A stretch of 18,457 nucleotides of DNA from DATIRA01 sp964553405 (GTDB lineage: Bacteria; Pseudomonadota; Gammaproteobacteria; Steroidobacterales; Steroidobacteraceae): positions 1-18,457 of the forward strand of contig CAZKLS010000050.1 of assembly GCA_964553405.1 (NCBI GenBank), given 5' to 3'. Positions 1-8,055 of this stretch are shown one piece after another (within the stretch, counting starts at the first letter, position 1; every line of letters begins with the position of its first letter). A program made the translations under genes and the position numbers. The notes under the pieces are model-generated. The model saw only the letters and a program-made list of their open reading frames with translations. It was not told the origin of the DNA and ran no database searches.

Positions 1-674
1 AAAGCGGCCTGCCTCGCGAGACGATTCACTTCTACAAGCAGCAGGGCCTGCTGCCCGCCCCTGTCCAGAGCGGCCGCAACACGGCGCTCTATACGCAGGC
101 TCACGTGGATCGTCTGCTGCGGATCCGGGAACTGCAGGAGCGTCATTTCCTGCCGCTGAAGGCGATAAGGGCGGTGCTCGACGACACGGTCGAGGAGAGC
201 TTCACGCCGGAACAGGAGGACCTGGTCCGCCGCGTTCGCGGCACGCTGGCCGGCTGGGCGAATGCCCAGCAGCGGCCGACCGTCGAAATCTCGGACTTCG
301 TGCCGGCCCGCGTCGCGCGTCGCGAGCTTCGCGAACTGGCCGACGCCGGGCTGATCGCGATCGAGCGCGGAGCGAACGGCGACAGGGTCTCGGAGGACGA
401 CGCCGTGATTCTCGAGTGCTGGGCCCGGTTCAAGGAGGTCGGCATGGGACCTGCGCAGGGCTTCACGCCGGCGGAACTGCGCCTGTACCAGGACTCGATG
501 GAGCAGCTCGTCGCGCGCGAGGCGCGCGTTGCGCTGCAGCGATACACGGGCGCCGGGCCGGAGGAACTCTCTCGCGTCGTGGAGCAGGTCGGTCCGGTGA
601 TCGCGCGTCTGCTGGGCGCGATGCACCGCAAGCAGATGAGGCGTTTCCTGGCCGAGGTTGGCAACGGTCGCTAG
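1..674 (+). CDS. MerR-family transcriptional regulator, 5' end outside the window
   Basis: The reading frame is open from base 3 to the TAG at 672-674, so the N-terminus lies outside the window. The first visible residues (SGLPRETIHFYKQQGLLPAP) match the second half of a MerR winged helix-turn-helix: recognition helix, then the FYxxxGLLxP wing. The segment VDRLLRIRELQERHFLPLKAIRAVL is the usual third and fourth helices of the MerR DNA-binding domain. The remaining roughly 150 residues are charged and helical and should form the dimerisation and effector region. I see no cysteine cluster typical of metal sensors, so a small-molecule or redox-linked ligand is more likely. MerR proteins usually act on promoters with an over-long spacer. 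The AT-rich palindromic island just downstream, before the reductase gene, is the obvious candidate target. The family call is firm; ligand and target are inference. Confidence 0.85.
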   Translation, partial: SGLPRETIHFYKQQGLLPAPVQSGRNTALYTQAHVDRLLRIRELQERHFLPLKAIRAVLDDTVEESFTPEQEDLVRRVRGTLAGWANAQQRPTVEISDFVPARVARRELRELADAGLIAIERGANGDRVSEDDAVILECWARFKEVGMGPAQGFTPAELRLYQDSMEQLVAREARVALQRYTGAGPEELSRVVEQVGPVIARLLGAMHRKQMRRFLAEVGNGR

Positions 675-724
675 GGGTCGGACCGCCCCGGGGCCGTCGC
701 ACAGCCGGTGCCAGCGCACCGGGC

Positions 725-766
725 TTGTATTGGCCGGCCAAAGTGTATAGTGTGTATATACACTCT
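725..766 (+). promoter_or_regulatory. Promoter/operator island upstream of the reductase-diiron pair
   Basis: In a GC-rich region this 112-base gap holds a sharp AT-rich patch. TTGGCCGGCCAA (730-741) is a perfect palindrome. AGTGTATA (742-749) and TATACACT (757-764) form a perfect 8-base inverted repeat with a 7-base spacer, and GTGTATATACAC (752-763) is a perfect palindrome nested inside it. Possible -10 elements are TATAGT (746-751) and TATATA (755-760). Possible -35 elements are TTGTAT (725-730) and TTGGCC (730-735). TTGGCC to TATATA gives a 19-base spacer, the length typical of MerR-activated promoters. A purine-rich GGGAG (769-773) follows before the ATG at 787. The exact promoter boxes are not certain; the repeats are seen directly. 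Confidence 0.6.
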
Positions 767-786
767 CTGGGAGCCGCTGCCGCACG

Positions 787-1911
787 ATGACCAGCGCCGT
801 TCAATTCCTGCGAGGCTGGTTCGCCGAACCGCCGCCGCCGTTCGAGCTCCGGCAACCGAATCCCCGCTGGGCGACCGGCCGGGCGCGTGAGTCGCTGCAC
901 CGCCTGCGCGTCGCCGCCGTGATCCGCGAGACGCCCTCGACGAGGACTTTCGTGCTCGAGTCGCCGGAGGGCGGCCCGCCGGGCTTCAGCTACCGGGCCG
1001 GCCAGCACCTGACGCTGGTGGTGAACCTGGGCGAACGCACCGAACGCCGCTGCTATTCGTTCTCGTCGTCCCCGGCCTCCGGCGGCCTGCCGTCGATCAC
1101 GGTCAAGCGCACGCCGAACGGACTCGTCTCGCGCCACCTGCACGAGCAGCTGCAGGCCGGCGATACGATCGTCGCGACGGAACCGGCGGGCGCCTTCACG
1201 CTGGAGCTTGATCCCGCCGCATCGCGTCACCTGGTCCTGGTTGCCGGCGGCGTGGGAATCACGCCGCTGATCAGCATCGCCGAAACGGTGCTGCGCCTCG
1301 AGCCGGAGAGTCGCGTGACGCTGCTCTGCGGAAACCGCGATCAGCGGGAGATCATCTTCGGCGAGCGCCTCGACTCGCTGGCAGCCCGGTTCGGACGCCG
1401 CCTCGAATTGCAGCATGCGCTGGACGACGCCCCGGACGGCTGGAGCGGACTGCAGGGCGCGCTCGACGGCCAGTGCGTGCTCCGTGCGCTCGGCCCGCTC
1501 GTCGCCGACGCCTACTTCGTGTGCGGGCCAGAGGCGATGATGCAGAGCGTCTGCACCGCGCTCGAATCGGCCGGCGTGCCGCGCCAGCGAATCCGTACCG
1601 AGCGCTTCACCTACGCTTCGGCGGCCACGACGCGCATCCCGCAGCACGGCGCCGAGGTCACGTTCGCCGCCAGCGGCCGCCGCGTCCGCACGAGACCCGG
1701 GCAGACTGTATTGCAGGCCGGCCTCGAGGCCGGCCTGGACATGCCCTACAGCTGCACGATGGGCGGCTGCGGGGCCTGCAAGGTCCGGCGCAGCGCCGGC
1801 ACCGTCGTGATGAGCGAACCCAACTGCCTCAGCGACGCGGAGCGCGCAGCGGGCTACCTGCTCGCCTGCTGCTCCTACGCCGATGCCGACGTCGTAATCG
1901 AAGATCTCTGA
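787..1911 (+). CDS. PaaE-like NAD(P)H:flavin/2Fe-2S oxidoreductase (electron donor for the diiron protein)
   Basis: This 374-residue protein has the three-part plan of PaaE-type reductases. An FAD-binding barrel carries the RxYS motif (Arg88-Cys-Tyr-Ser91). An NAD(P)-binding domain carries GGVGITP (154-160) and CGPEAM (246-251). The C-terminal plant-type ferredoxin domain has Cys323-x4-Cys328-x2-Cys331 and a fourth cysteine at 361. It should pass electrons from NAD(P)H through FAD and the 2Fe-2S cluster to a partner oxygenase. The N-terminal 35 residues are proline-rich and precede the first barrel strand; similar extensions occur in reductases serving membrane or diiron desaturases. The ATG at 787 lies downstream of the promoter island. 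The stop is 14 bases before the next start, so the two genes are almost certainly one transcript, and the diiron protein is the natural partner. The exact substrate pathway is unknown. Confidence 0.9.
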   Translation: MTSAVQFLRGWFAEPPPPFELRQPNPRWATGRARESLHRLRVAAVIRETPSTRTFVLESPEGGPPGFSYRAGQHLTLVVNLGERTERRCYSFSSSPASGGLPSITVKRTPNGLVSRHLHEQLQAGDTIVATEPAGAFTLELDPAASRHLVLVAGGVGITPLISIAETVLRLEPESRVTLLCGNRDQREIIFGERLDSLAARFGRRLELQHALDDAPDGWSGLQGALDGQCVLRALGPLVADAYFVCGPEAMMQSVCTALESAGVPRQRIRTERFTYASAATTRIPQHGAEVTFAASGRRVRTRPGQTVLQAGLEAGLDMPYSCTMGGCGACKVRRSAGTVVMSEPNCLSDAERAAGYLLACCSYADADVVIEDL

Positions 1912-1925
1912 GAGGAACGCCTGCC

Positions 1926-3095
<1,170 letters not shown>

Positions 3096-3103
3096 TCCGG
3101 CGG

Positions 3104-4561
3104 TCAGCGCAGCAGCTCGTCCGGCGGAGCCTCGAATCCGCCGCGCTCGGCCTCCAGCAGCGCGGCGAAACGAATCGTCGTGAGATCCTCGAGGTAGGCG
3201 CCCATCACCTGGAGGCCCACCGGGGCGCCGCGCGCATCGAACCGGCCGGTCGGGAACACGGTCGCCGGCAGTCCGGCGAACGAGGCGAGGGCCGGCAGCG
3301 CGCTCAGGCGGTAGTACGGCATCGGCTCGCGGTTCACCTCGAGCACCCGGTCGTAGAAGTACCCGTCGTCGTGTGGGAAAGCGTTGCTGCTGCAGACCGG
3401 CGAGAGGATGACATCGACTTCGCCGAATACGCGCTCCCACCGTGATCGGCTGCGCTCGGTGCGCTCGAGCAGCGCAAGCAGCCGTCCGGCATCCGCCTCC
3501 AGGCCGTCAGCTACCGCGTCCAGAAAGACGTCACCGTAGCCGCGCATCTTCTGCGCAGCCTTGCTGCGCCTGTCCGGCGGCAGCGCGGCGGCCAGGCTGC
3601 ACTGCAGAAGTTCGAGGTAGTCTCGATAGTACTGCTGCAGGTCGCCGACGTAAGGCTCGACGTCGAGGTCGCGCACCCGCGAACCACGGGATCCGAGCAG
3701 CGAGCAGATCTGCTCCTGAGCACCGAGGATGCTGTCGTCCACGGGCAGCCACCCGGGCAGACTGAGCACGCCTACGCGGCAGCCGGCGAATCGGTCGAAG
3801 CGTGGCCGCGGAAGCTCCAGGCGCCAGCCCTTCCCTTCCAGCCCGTCGGCCGACCGCACGGTCTCGAGCAGCAGCTGCAGGTCCGCCGCACTGCGCGTGA
3901 GTGGTCCCTGCACGCCTAGAACCTGGCCCGGGTTCGGGGCATTGCCGCGCGGGAAATGTCCGCTGCGCGGCAACGTCGTCAGGCTCGGCTTGTGTCCGAA
4001 CAGCCCGCAGAATGCCGCCGGAATCCGGATCGATCCGCCGATGTCGCTGCCGAGTTCGGCCGCGGACAGGCCGGCCGCGACGGCCGCAGCGCCTCCGCCG
4101 GTACTGCCGCCCGGGGTCAACAGCGGATTCCACGGATTGTTGCTTCGGCCGAACAGCGGATTGTCCGCCTGCCAGTCCGAATTGCCGACCGGAACGTTGG
4201 TCTTGCCGAGCAGGACGGCTCCCGCCGCCCGCAGGCTGCGGACCGTCGGGGCATCCTCGGACGCGATCGAAGCCGCAGGCTGCAGCATCCCGCCGGTCGA
4301 GGGCAGGCCGCGGACGGCGATGCCGTCCTTGACCGTCATCGGCAGACCACCAAGCGCGCCGGTTTCGCCGCCGGAGCGGGCCGCGGCGTCGATCGCACGT
4401 GCCTGCTTCGAGGCAGTCTCGTCGTCGGTGCTGACGATCGCGTTGATGCGCTCGTTGAGCGCAACACGGCGCTGGACGTAGAGCTCGAGCCATTCCGAGG
4501 ACGACGAAGTGCGCCTGCGTATCGACTCGATGATCTGGCCGGCCGTCGCGTACGGATTCAT
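3104..4561 (-). CDS. Amidase-signature family hydrolase
   Basis: This 485-residue enzyme belongs to the amidase signature family (GatA, fatty acid amide hydrolase, nicotinamidase-like and aryl-acyl amidases). The Ser-cisSer-Lys triad is complete: Lys78 in TVKDGIAV, Ser153 in GGSTGGG, and nucleophile Ser177 in SDIGGSIRIPA. Ser153 and Ser177 are 24 residues apart, as in other members. The usual GGSSGGS is altered to GGSTGGG without losing the catalytic serine. No signal peptide is visible, so it should be cytoplasmic. It cannot be called GatA: the partners gatB and gatC are absent, and free-standing amidases are common. The ATG at 4561 has TGAGG 8 bases upstream. It follows the PLD-like gene by 33 bases on the same strand, so the two may be co-transcribed. 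Substrate unknown. Confidence 0.88.
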   Translation of the reverse strand: MNPYATAGQIIESIRRRTSSSSEWLELYVQRRVALNERINAIVSTDDETASKQARAIDAAARSGGETGALGGLPMTVKDGIAVRGLPSTGGMLQPAASIASEDAPTVRSLRAAGAVLLGKTNVPVGNSDWQADNPLFGRSNNPWNPLLTPGGSTGGGAAAVAAGLSAAELGSDIGGSIRIPAAFCGLFGHKPSLTTLPRSGHFPRGNAPNPGQVLGVQGPLTRSAADLQLLLETVRSADGLEGKGWRLELPRPRFDRFAGCRVGVLSLPGWLPVDDSILGAQEQICSLLGSRGSRVRDLDVEPYVGDLQQYYRDYLELLQCSLAAALPPDRRSKAAQKMRGYGDVFLDAVADGLEADAGRLLALLERTERSRSRWERVFGEVDVILSPVCSSNAFPHDDGYFYDRVLEVNREPMPYYRLSALPALASFAGLPATVFPTGRFDARGAPVGLQVMGAYLEDLTTIRFAALLEAERGGFEAPPDELLR

Positions 4562-4594
4562 GCCTCGGGCCTCATTGCACCGATGCGCCCGCCC

Positions 4595-6133
4595 TCAGAG
4601 CTGGGACTCGATCGGCAGCACCCGTGCGAGCCAGGCCTGGAAGCGACGGCCTGCCGACGCCTGCGGCTCCGAGTCGAATGTCTCGGATCCGTCAGACCAG
4701 CGCATGCTGCCCTGCTGCAACGTGACTTTCCATGCGCGATCCCCGGAAGACTGCTGGTCGAATATCCGTCGAAATTGCTGCGTCAGCGATTCGTCATGCA
4801 CCAGCACGCCCTGCTCGCAGTTCAGCGAGGTCGAGCGCGGGTCCAGGTTGTAACTTCCGACGAACAGCGCCCGCGTATCGACGGCCAGCGCCTTCGTGTG
4901 CAGGCTGGCGCCCTGCGAGCCGAAGAAGCTGCCCTGCTTTCCGGCGCCGGGCAGCGGCTTCAACTCCCAAAGCGACACCCCGCCGTTCAGCAGGTCCCTG
5001 CGATACTGCGAGTAGCCGCCATGAACGGCGGCGACGTCGTTGGCGGCGAGCGAATTCGTCAGGATCCTGACCTGTGTCCCCGACTTCGCTTCGCCGACCA
5101 GCGCGCGCGTGCCCCGCGAACCGGGAACGAAGTACGGCGAAATGATGGTAAGGGACTCCTCCGCGTCACTGAGCGCGGGCACCAGAGTGCCGAGCACGCC
5201 CGACTTCTCGCCCGGTTCCTTGAGCGCCTTCAGCGGATCGTCCGAAATGAAGCTGTAGTTGCCACTCCAGGCCATCGTCCAGTCCCCGCCGACCATCCGT
5301 TGCACCGAGTCGTCTCGCCGCAGCAGCTCCGCGTAGGGACTCGAGCGAATCTCGCCCTCCGAGGCATCGAGGTGCTCCCGCAGGCGCCCTAGCGCCTGCT
5401 CGGTCACGGCGTCCGGACTGAGCAGCGACACAGGATAGGCCGCCGTCGAGTTCCAGTACTTGTCGAAAGACGCAGAGGCGTCGCGTACCACCGGCCCGAC
5501 CATCGCGAAGTCCAGGTCCACGAAGTTGACCTCGTCGCTCGCGCCGAAGTACTCGTCGCCGAGATTGCGGCCGCCGACCATGGCGATCCGGTTGTCGGCG
5601 ATCCAGGTCTTGTTGTGCATGCGGTGGTTGAGCCGCTTCGAGTCGGCCATCAGGTCGCCCAGCATCGCAAACGTACCCGCGCGCGATGGCAGCGGGTTGA
5701 ACATCCGCACGTCGATGTTCGGGTGAGCGTCGAGCGCCGCGTAGCCGAAGTTCATGCCTCGCGCGTCCATGTCGTCTACCAGCAGCCGCACGCGCACGCC
5801 ACGATCCGCCGCGGTCAGCAGCAGGTAGGCCAGGTGCCGGCCAGTGAGGTCCGGATGCCAGATGTAGGTCTGCACATCGAGGCTTCGGCCCGCGATCTTC
5901 GCGGTCTGCGCACGCAGCGCAAACGCCTCGGTCCCGGAGCTGAGCAAGCGAAACCCGGACTCGCCGGGATGGCCCGCCTCGGCCGGCCCGACCACCTGGT
6001 CGAGCACGGTCCCGCTCGCGACGGCAACCGCCTGCTCTGCCGGCAACTGCGGACGCTCAGGCAGCTGCGCGCAGCCCGCCGACAGCAGCAAGGTGAGCGT
6101 AGCAGCGACAACCTGAAGTGAGACTCGCATCAT
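4595..6133 (-). CDS. Phospholipase D / cardiolipin synthase (ClsC-like) family lipoprotein
   Basis: The 512-residue protein starts with a lipoprotein signal: a hydrophobic stretch ending LLLSAGC, with acylated Cys21 followed by Ala, so it is probably sorted to the outer membrane facing the periplasm. Two HxK(x)4D catalytic motifs are intact: His173, Lys175 and Asp180 in the first, His412, Lys414 and Asp419 in the second. Both are followed by the usual GGRN/GSYN segments. This is the plan of bacterial phospholipase-D-superfamily enzymes that make cardiolipin from two phospholipids or hydrolyse phosphodiesters. Length and layout are close to E. coli ClsC (YmdC), although that protein is not an obvious lipoprotein and works with YmdB, which is not next door here. 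Two adjacent Met codons could start translation; the second (6130) sits better behind GAGG (6136-6139). It leads the amidase gene. Confidence 0.88.
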   Translation of the reverse strand: MMRVSLQVVAATLTLLLSAGCAQLPERPQLPAEQAVAVASGTVLDQVVGPAEAGHPGESGFRLLSSGTEAFALRAQTAKIAGRSLDVQTYIWHPDLTGRHLAYLLLTAADRGVRVRLLVDDMDARGMNFGYAALDAHPNIDVRMFNPLPSRAGTFAMLGDLMADSKRLNHRMHNKTWIADNRIAMVGGRNLGDEYFGASDEVNFVDLDFAMVGPVVRDASASFDKYWNSTAAYPVSLLSPDAVTEQALGRLREHLDASEGEIRSSPYAELLRRDDSVQRMVGGDWTMAWSGNYSFISDDPLKALKEPGEKSGVLGTLVPALSDAEESLTIISPYFVPGSRGTRALVGEAKSGTQVRILTNSLAANDVAAVHGGYSQYRRDLLNGGVSLWELKPLPGAGKQGSFFGSQGASLHTKALAVDTRALFVGSYNLDPRSTSLNCEQGVLVHDESLTQQFRRIFDQQSSGDRAWKVTLQQGSMRWSDGSETFDSEPQASAGRRFQAWLARVLPIESQL

Positions 6134-6228
6134 GACCTCAAGGGACGGTGAATGTCGGCCGGCGACTCTAGCACTTGCGATCCGGCGAGCGCGGCCGGCC
6201 GTGTTGAATACGCTGCTCAGAGTGCTGA

Positions 6229-6256
6229 TTGCATTTCCTCGATGGGGGCGTATATT
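6229..6256 (+). promoter_or_regulatory. Sigma70-like promoter with a long AT-rich leader for the 117-residue protein gene
   Basis: TTGCAT (6229-6234) and TATATT (6251-6256) are separated by 16 bases and fit a housekeeping promoter well. Transcription would begin near 6263, leaving a leader of about 100 bases before the ATG at 6366. The last 60 bases of the leader are strikingly AT-rich for this genome. GTTTCAGG occurs twice in the leader, at 6285-6292 and 6351-6358. The second copy runs into the ribosome-binding site AGGGGGAG (6356-6363). The 232-base gap also has to hold the promoter of the divergent PLD-like gene, for which I could not identify clear boxes. Confidence 0.5.
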
Positions 6257-6365
6257 CCAGCCGTAGCTGCCTGATTCCTATGTGGTTTCAGGTGAGGCCG
6301 GCGGGATATTTTACTCGAAATACCAAACCTAAATAATTGAAAAAGAGACAGTTTCAGGGGGAGAA

Positions 6366-6719
6366 ATGACCGAGATCTGGCAGCGGTTTCGCGAGGCGTC
6401 GGTGCTGCTTGCAGGGCACGGTCCGGTCAAGCAGCGCCTGATGCACGCCTACCTCCAGCATCTCGCCGAAACCGACCCGGCTGAACTGATTCCGGAGGTC
6501 CAGGGCGACTTCGAGCGGCTGGTCAGCGCGCTCACTTCCGCCAGGGCCTGCGGCGTGCGCGGCTCCGTCGAGGCCAGCGTTCTGAAGATGAGTGAGGCCG
6601 AGGCAGGCCGCCATGGGGCCAGCATCGTAATGATGTTCTCGGTCCTGTCATCGCGGTCGGCGCGTGCCCAGGTTGGACGCCAGCCGACTCAGCTTCGCGC
6701 GGTGGCAAACGAGGACTGA
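6366..6719 (+). CDS. Small protein of unknown function, 117 residues
   Basis: I do not recognise a named family. The product is soluble and probably helical. It has HGPVKQRLMHAYLQHLAETDP near residues 18-38 and an alternating charged/hydrophobic stretch ASVLKMSEAEAGRHGASIVMMF near 69-90. The last 25 residues are basic and look disordered. No signal peptide, membrane segment or metal motif is seen. It is likely a real gene: it has a good SD (AGGGGG, 4 bases before the ATG), a plausible promoter, a long leader, and no competing frame with a recognisable product. Its stop codon lies 5 bases from that of the convergent TIR-like gene, inside a shared inverted repeat. Its role, and any link with the TIR-like protein, are open. 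Confidence 0.65.
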   Translation: MTEIWQRFREASVLLAGHGPVKQRLMHAYLQHLAETDPAELIPEVQGDFERLVSALTSARACGVRGSVEASVLKMSEAEAGRHGASIVMMFSVLSSRSARAQVGRQPTQLRAVANED

Positions 6720-6731
6720 GCGGCTCAGTCC
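6713..6731. terminator. Inverted repeat covering both stop codons of two convergent genes
   Basis: GGACTGAGC and GCTCAGTCC are perfect inverted complements separated by one base; in RNA this would fold as an 8-base-pair stem with a 3-base loop. The stem contains the TGA of the plus-strand gene (6717-6719) and the TGA of the minus-strand gene (6725-6727). There is no T-tract on either side, so it is not a classical intrinsic terminator. A bidirectional transcript-end hairpin is the simplest reading. Confidence 0.5.
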
Positions 6732-7186
6732 AGCTTGAACTCGATCACGTCGAAGCGCGTCGTTTCCTCGTGACGCGCCTGGCGCTTGATCGCGTCCACC
6801 AGCTGCCGCTGGTCCCAGGGAACCAGTTCGTCCGCCAGCTCCTGGACCGCGGGCGGAATCGTGTCGCTGCCCCCGAAGGGTTCCAGCACGATCACCGGCT
6901 TGTCGAAGGCCTTGGCGCAATGCTGCTGGAATTCGGCAAGGTCCCGGTTCTGCCGATACAGCGTCGCCGGGATGATCACGAGCTCCGCCTCGTTGATCTG
7001 CCTTCGCAGCTCGTCCCGCTGGGCCTCCCGGTCGCCCGCCGGACGCCTGTCGGGCGCGCTGGTGTTCAGGTAGAAGAAATTGGTCGCGCTCTCCAGGTAC
7101 TCGAAGATCCGGTGATAATCCTGGTCCTCGCTCCACAGGTGAGCAACGAACAGGCGGACCGGGTTTTTCTGCGACACGCTGCTCAT
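6725..7186 (-). CDS. TIR-like (ThsB/MTH538-type) domain protein
   Basis: This 153-residue protein is essentially one domain. It opens with RLFVAHLWSEDQDYHRIFEYL (residues 11-31), matching the SHSWxxxxDYxRL start of MTH538/ThsB-like TIR domains (DUF1863 type). It continues with ELRRQINEAELVIIPATLY (59-77), the strand-helix with 'R-I-ss-vviv-A-mY', and then LAEFQQHCAKAFDKPVIVLEPFG (83-105). The end has PPAVQELADELVPWDQRQLVDAI (111-133), also typical. Glu85 falls where TIR NAD+-processing enzymes carry their catalytic glutamate. Such proteins are known from Thoeris defence, where ThsB makes a cyclic nucleotide signal for ThsA, but many family members stand alone. No ThsA-like gene is in the window. 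The ATG has GGGAGG 4 bases upstream. It is divergent from the EEP-family gene (95-base gap) and convergent with the unknown gene. Family call fairly confident; function inferred. Confidence 0.75.
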   Translation of the reverse strand: MSSVSQKNPVRLFVAHLWSEDQDYHRIFEYLESATNFFYLNTSAPDRRPAGDREAQRDELRRQINEAELVIIPATLYRQNRDLAEFQQHCAKAFDKPVIVLEPFGGSDTIPPAVQELADELVPWDQRQLVDAIKRQARHEETTRFDVIEFKLD

Positions 7187-7265
7187 GGGACCTCCCTCGG
7201 CCGCTGCGGCTCGAAACGTCCCCGAGTTTAGCTCAGGTTGCGCGTACAGGATTGCGACCTGGACC

Positions 7266-7271
7266 TATACT
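7266..7271 (+). promoter_or_regulatory. Possible -10 element giving a near-leaderless transcript for the EEP-family gene
   Basis: TATACT matches a sigma70 -10 box at 5 of 6 positions and ends only 10 bases before the ATG at 7282. Initiation 6 to 7 bases downstream would leave about 4 bases of leader. No SD sequence precedes this ATG. A convincing -35 is not visible at normal spacing; TTGCGC (7238-7243) is 22 bases away. Confidence 0.3.
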
Positions 7272-7281
7272 ATCGCGCCCC

Positions 7282-8034
7282 ATGCGCCTGATGCTCTACA
7301 ACATCCGCTACGCGACCGGAACCGGCGCAGCCTTTCATCTGCCAGTGCCCGGGGCCGGGTACCTGCGCAGCAATCCGCGCGTGCTCGAAGGGATCATCCG
7401 CTTCATCAAGTCGGAGGACCCCGACATCGTCGGGCTGATCGAGGTGGACACGGGCTCGATCCGTACCGGACGGGTCAACCAGGCCGAGGTCATCGCGGAA
7501 TCGCTGGGGCACTACTCGACCTACCAGTGCAAGTACGGCGTCACCTCGATCAACACGCTGGTGCCGATCGTAAACAAGCAGGCGAACGCGTTCCTGGCGG
7601 CGCCCCGGGTGCACGGCGAGCGCTTCCATTACTTCGACACCGGCATCAAGCGGCTGATCATCGAGCTGGAGCTCGACGACCTCTGCGTGTTCCTGGTGCA
7701 CCTCTCGCTGAAGTTCCGTCACCGCCACGCGCAGCTGCGCCACCTGTTCCAGCTCGTCAAGCAGACGCCGAAGCCGGTGATGATCGCCGGCGACTTCAAC
7801 ACCTTCTGGGGCGAGCACGAGATGGCGCTGTTCATGGAGGCCGCCGGTCTGACCAGCGCCAACCGCGAGAGGATCCCATCGTATCCGGCGCGGCGCCCCC
7901 GCATGGAGCTCGACTTCATACTGCATTCGCGTGGCATCGAGATCGAGTCGCTGCGCGTGCCGGACGTCACGTTCTCCGACCACAGGCCGCTGGTCTGCGA
8001 TTTCAACGTGAGCGGGCAGCCGGTTGCCGCTTGA
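7282..8034 (+). CDS. Endonuclease/exonuclease/phosphatase (EEP) family protein
   Basis: The protein has 250 residues from the ATG at 7282. An in-frame ATG at 7252 would add ten residues ahead of the conserved start and would put the -10-like TATACT inside the gene, so I prefer 7282. The DNase I-like fold signature is complete: N7 in LYNIRY, metal ligand Glu54 in GLIEVD, His140 in FLVHLSLK, GDFN (170-173), LDFI with Asp211, and SDHRP with Asp233-His234. Members cut phosphodiesters in DNA, RNA, nucleotides, sphingomyelin or phosphoinositides using Mg2+. There is no signal peptide, which argues for a cytoplasmic nucleic acid or nucleotide substrate. It is followed after 21 bases by the FadJ-like gene and is divergent from the TIR-like gene. 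Specific substrate unknown. Confidence 0.85.
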   Translation: MRLMLYNIRYATGTGAAFHLPVPGAGYLRSNPRVLEGIIRFIKSEDPDIVGLIEVDTGSIRTGRVNQAEVIAESLGHYSTYQCKYGVTSINTLVPIVNKQANAFLAAPRVHGERFHYFDTGIKRLIIELELDDLCVFLVHLSLKFRHRHAQLRHLFQLVKQTPKPVMIAGDFNTFWGEHEMALFMEAAGLTSANRERIPSYPARRPRMELDFILHSRGIEIESLRVPDVTFSDHRPLVCDFNVSGQPVAA

Positions 8035-8055
8035 CACCCAATAAGAGATTGCCTG

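Noticed and set aside
3956..5392. A 478-codon plus-strand frame opposite the amidase and PLD-like genes
   Set aside because: No motif, and it crosses the boundary of two minus-strand genes with intact active sites.
6192..6201. CGGCCGGCCG palindrome upstream of the PLD-like gene as an operator
   Set aside because: GGCCGGCC-type words are expected often at this GC content and there is no promoter box next to it.
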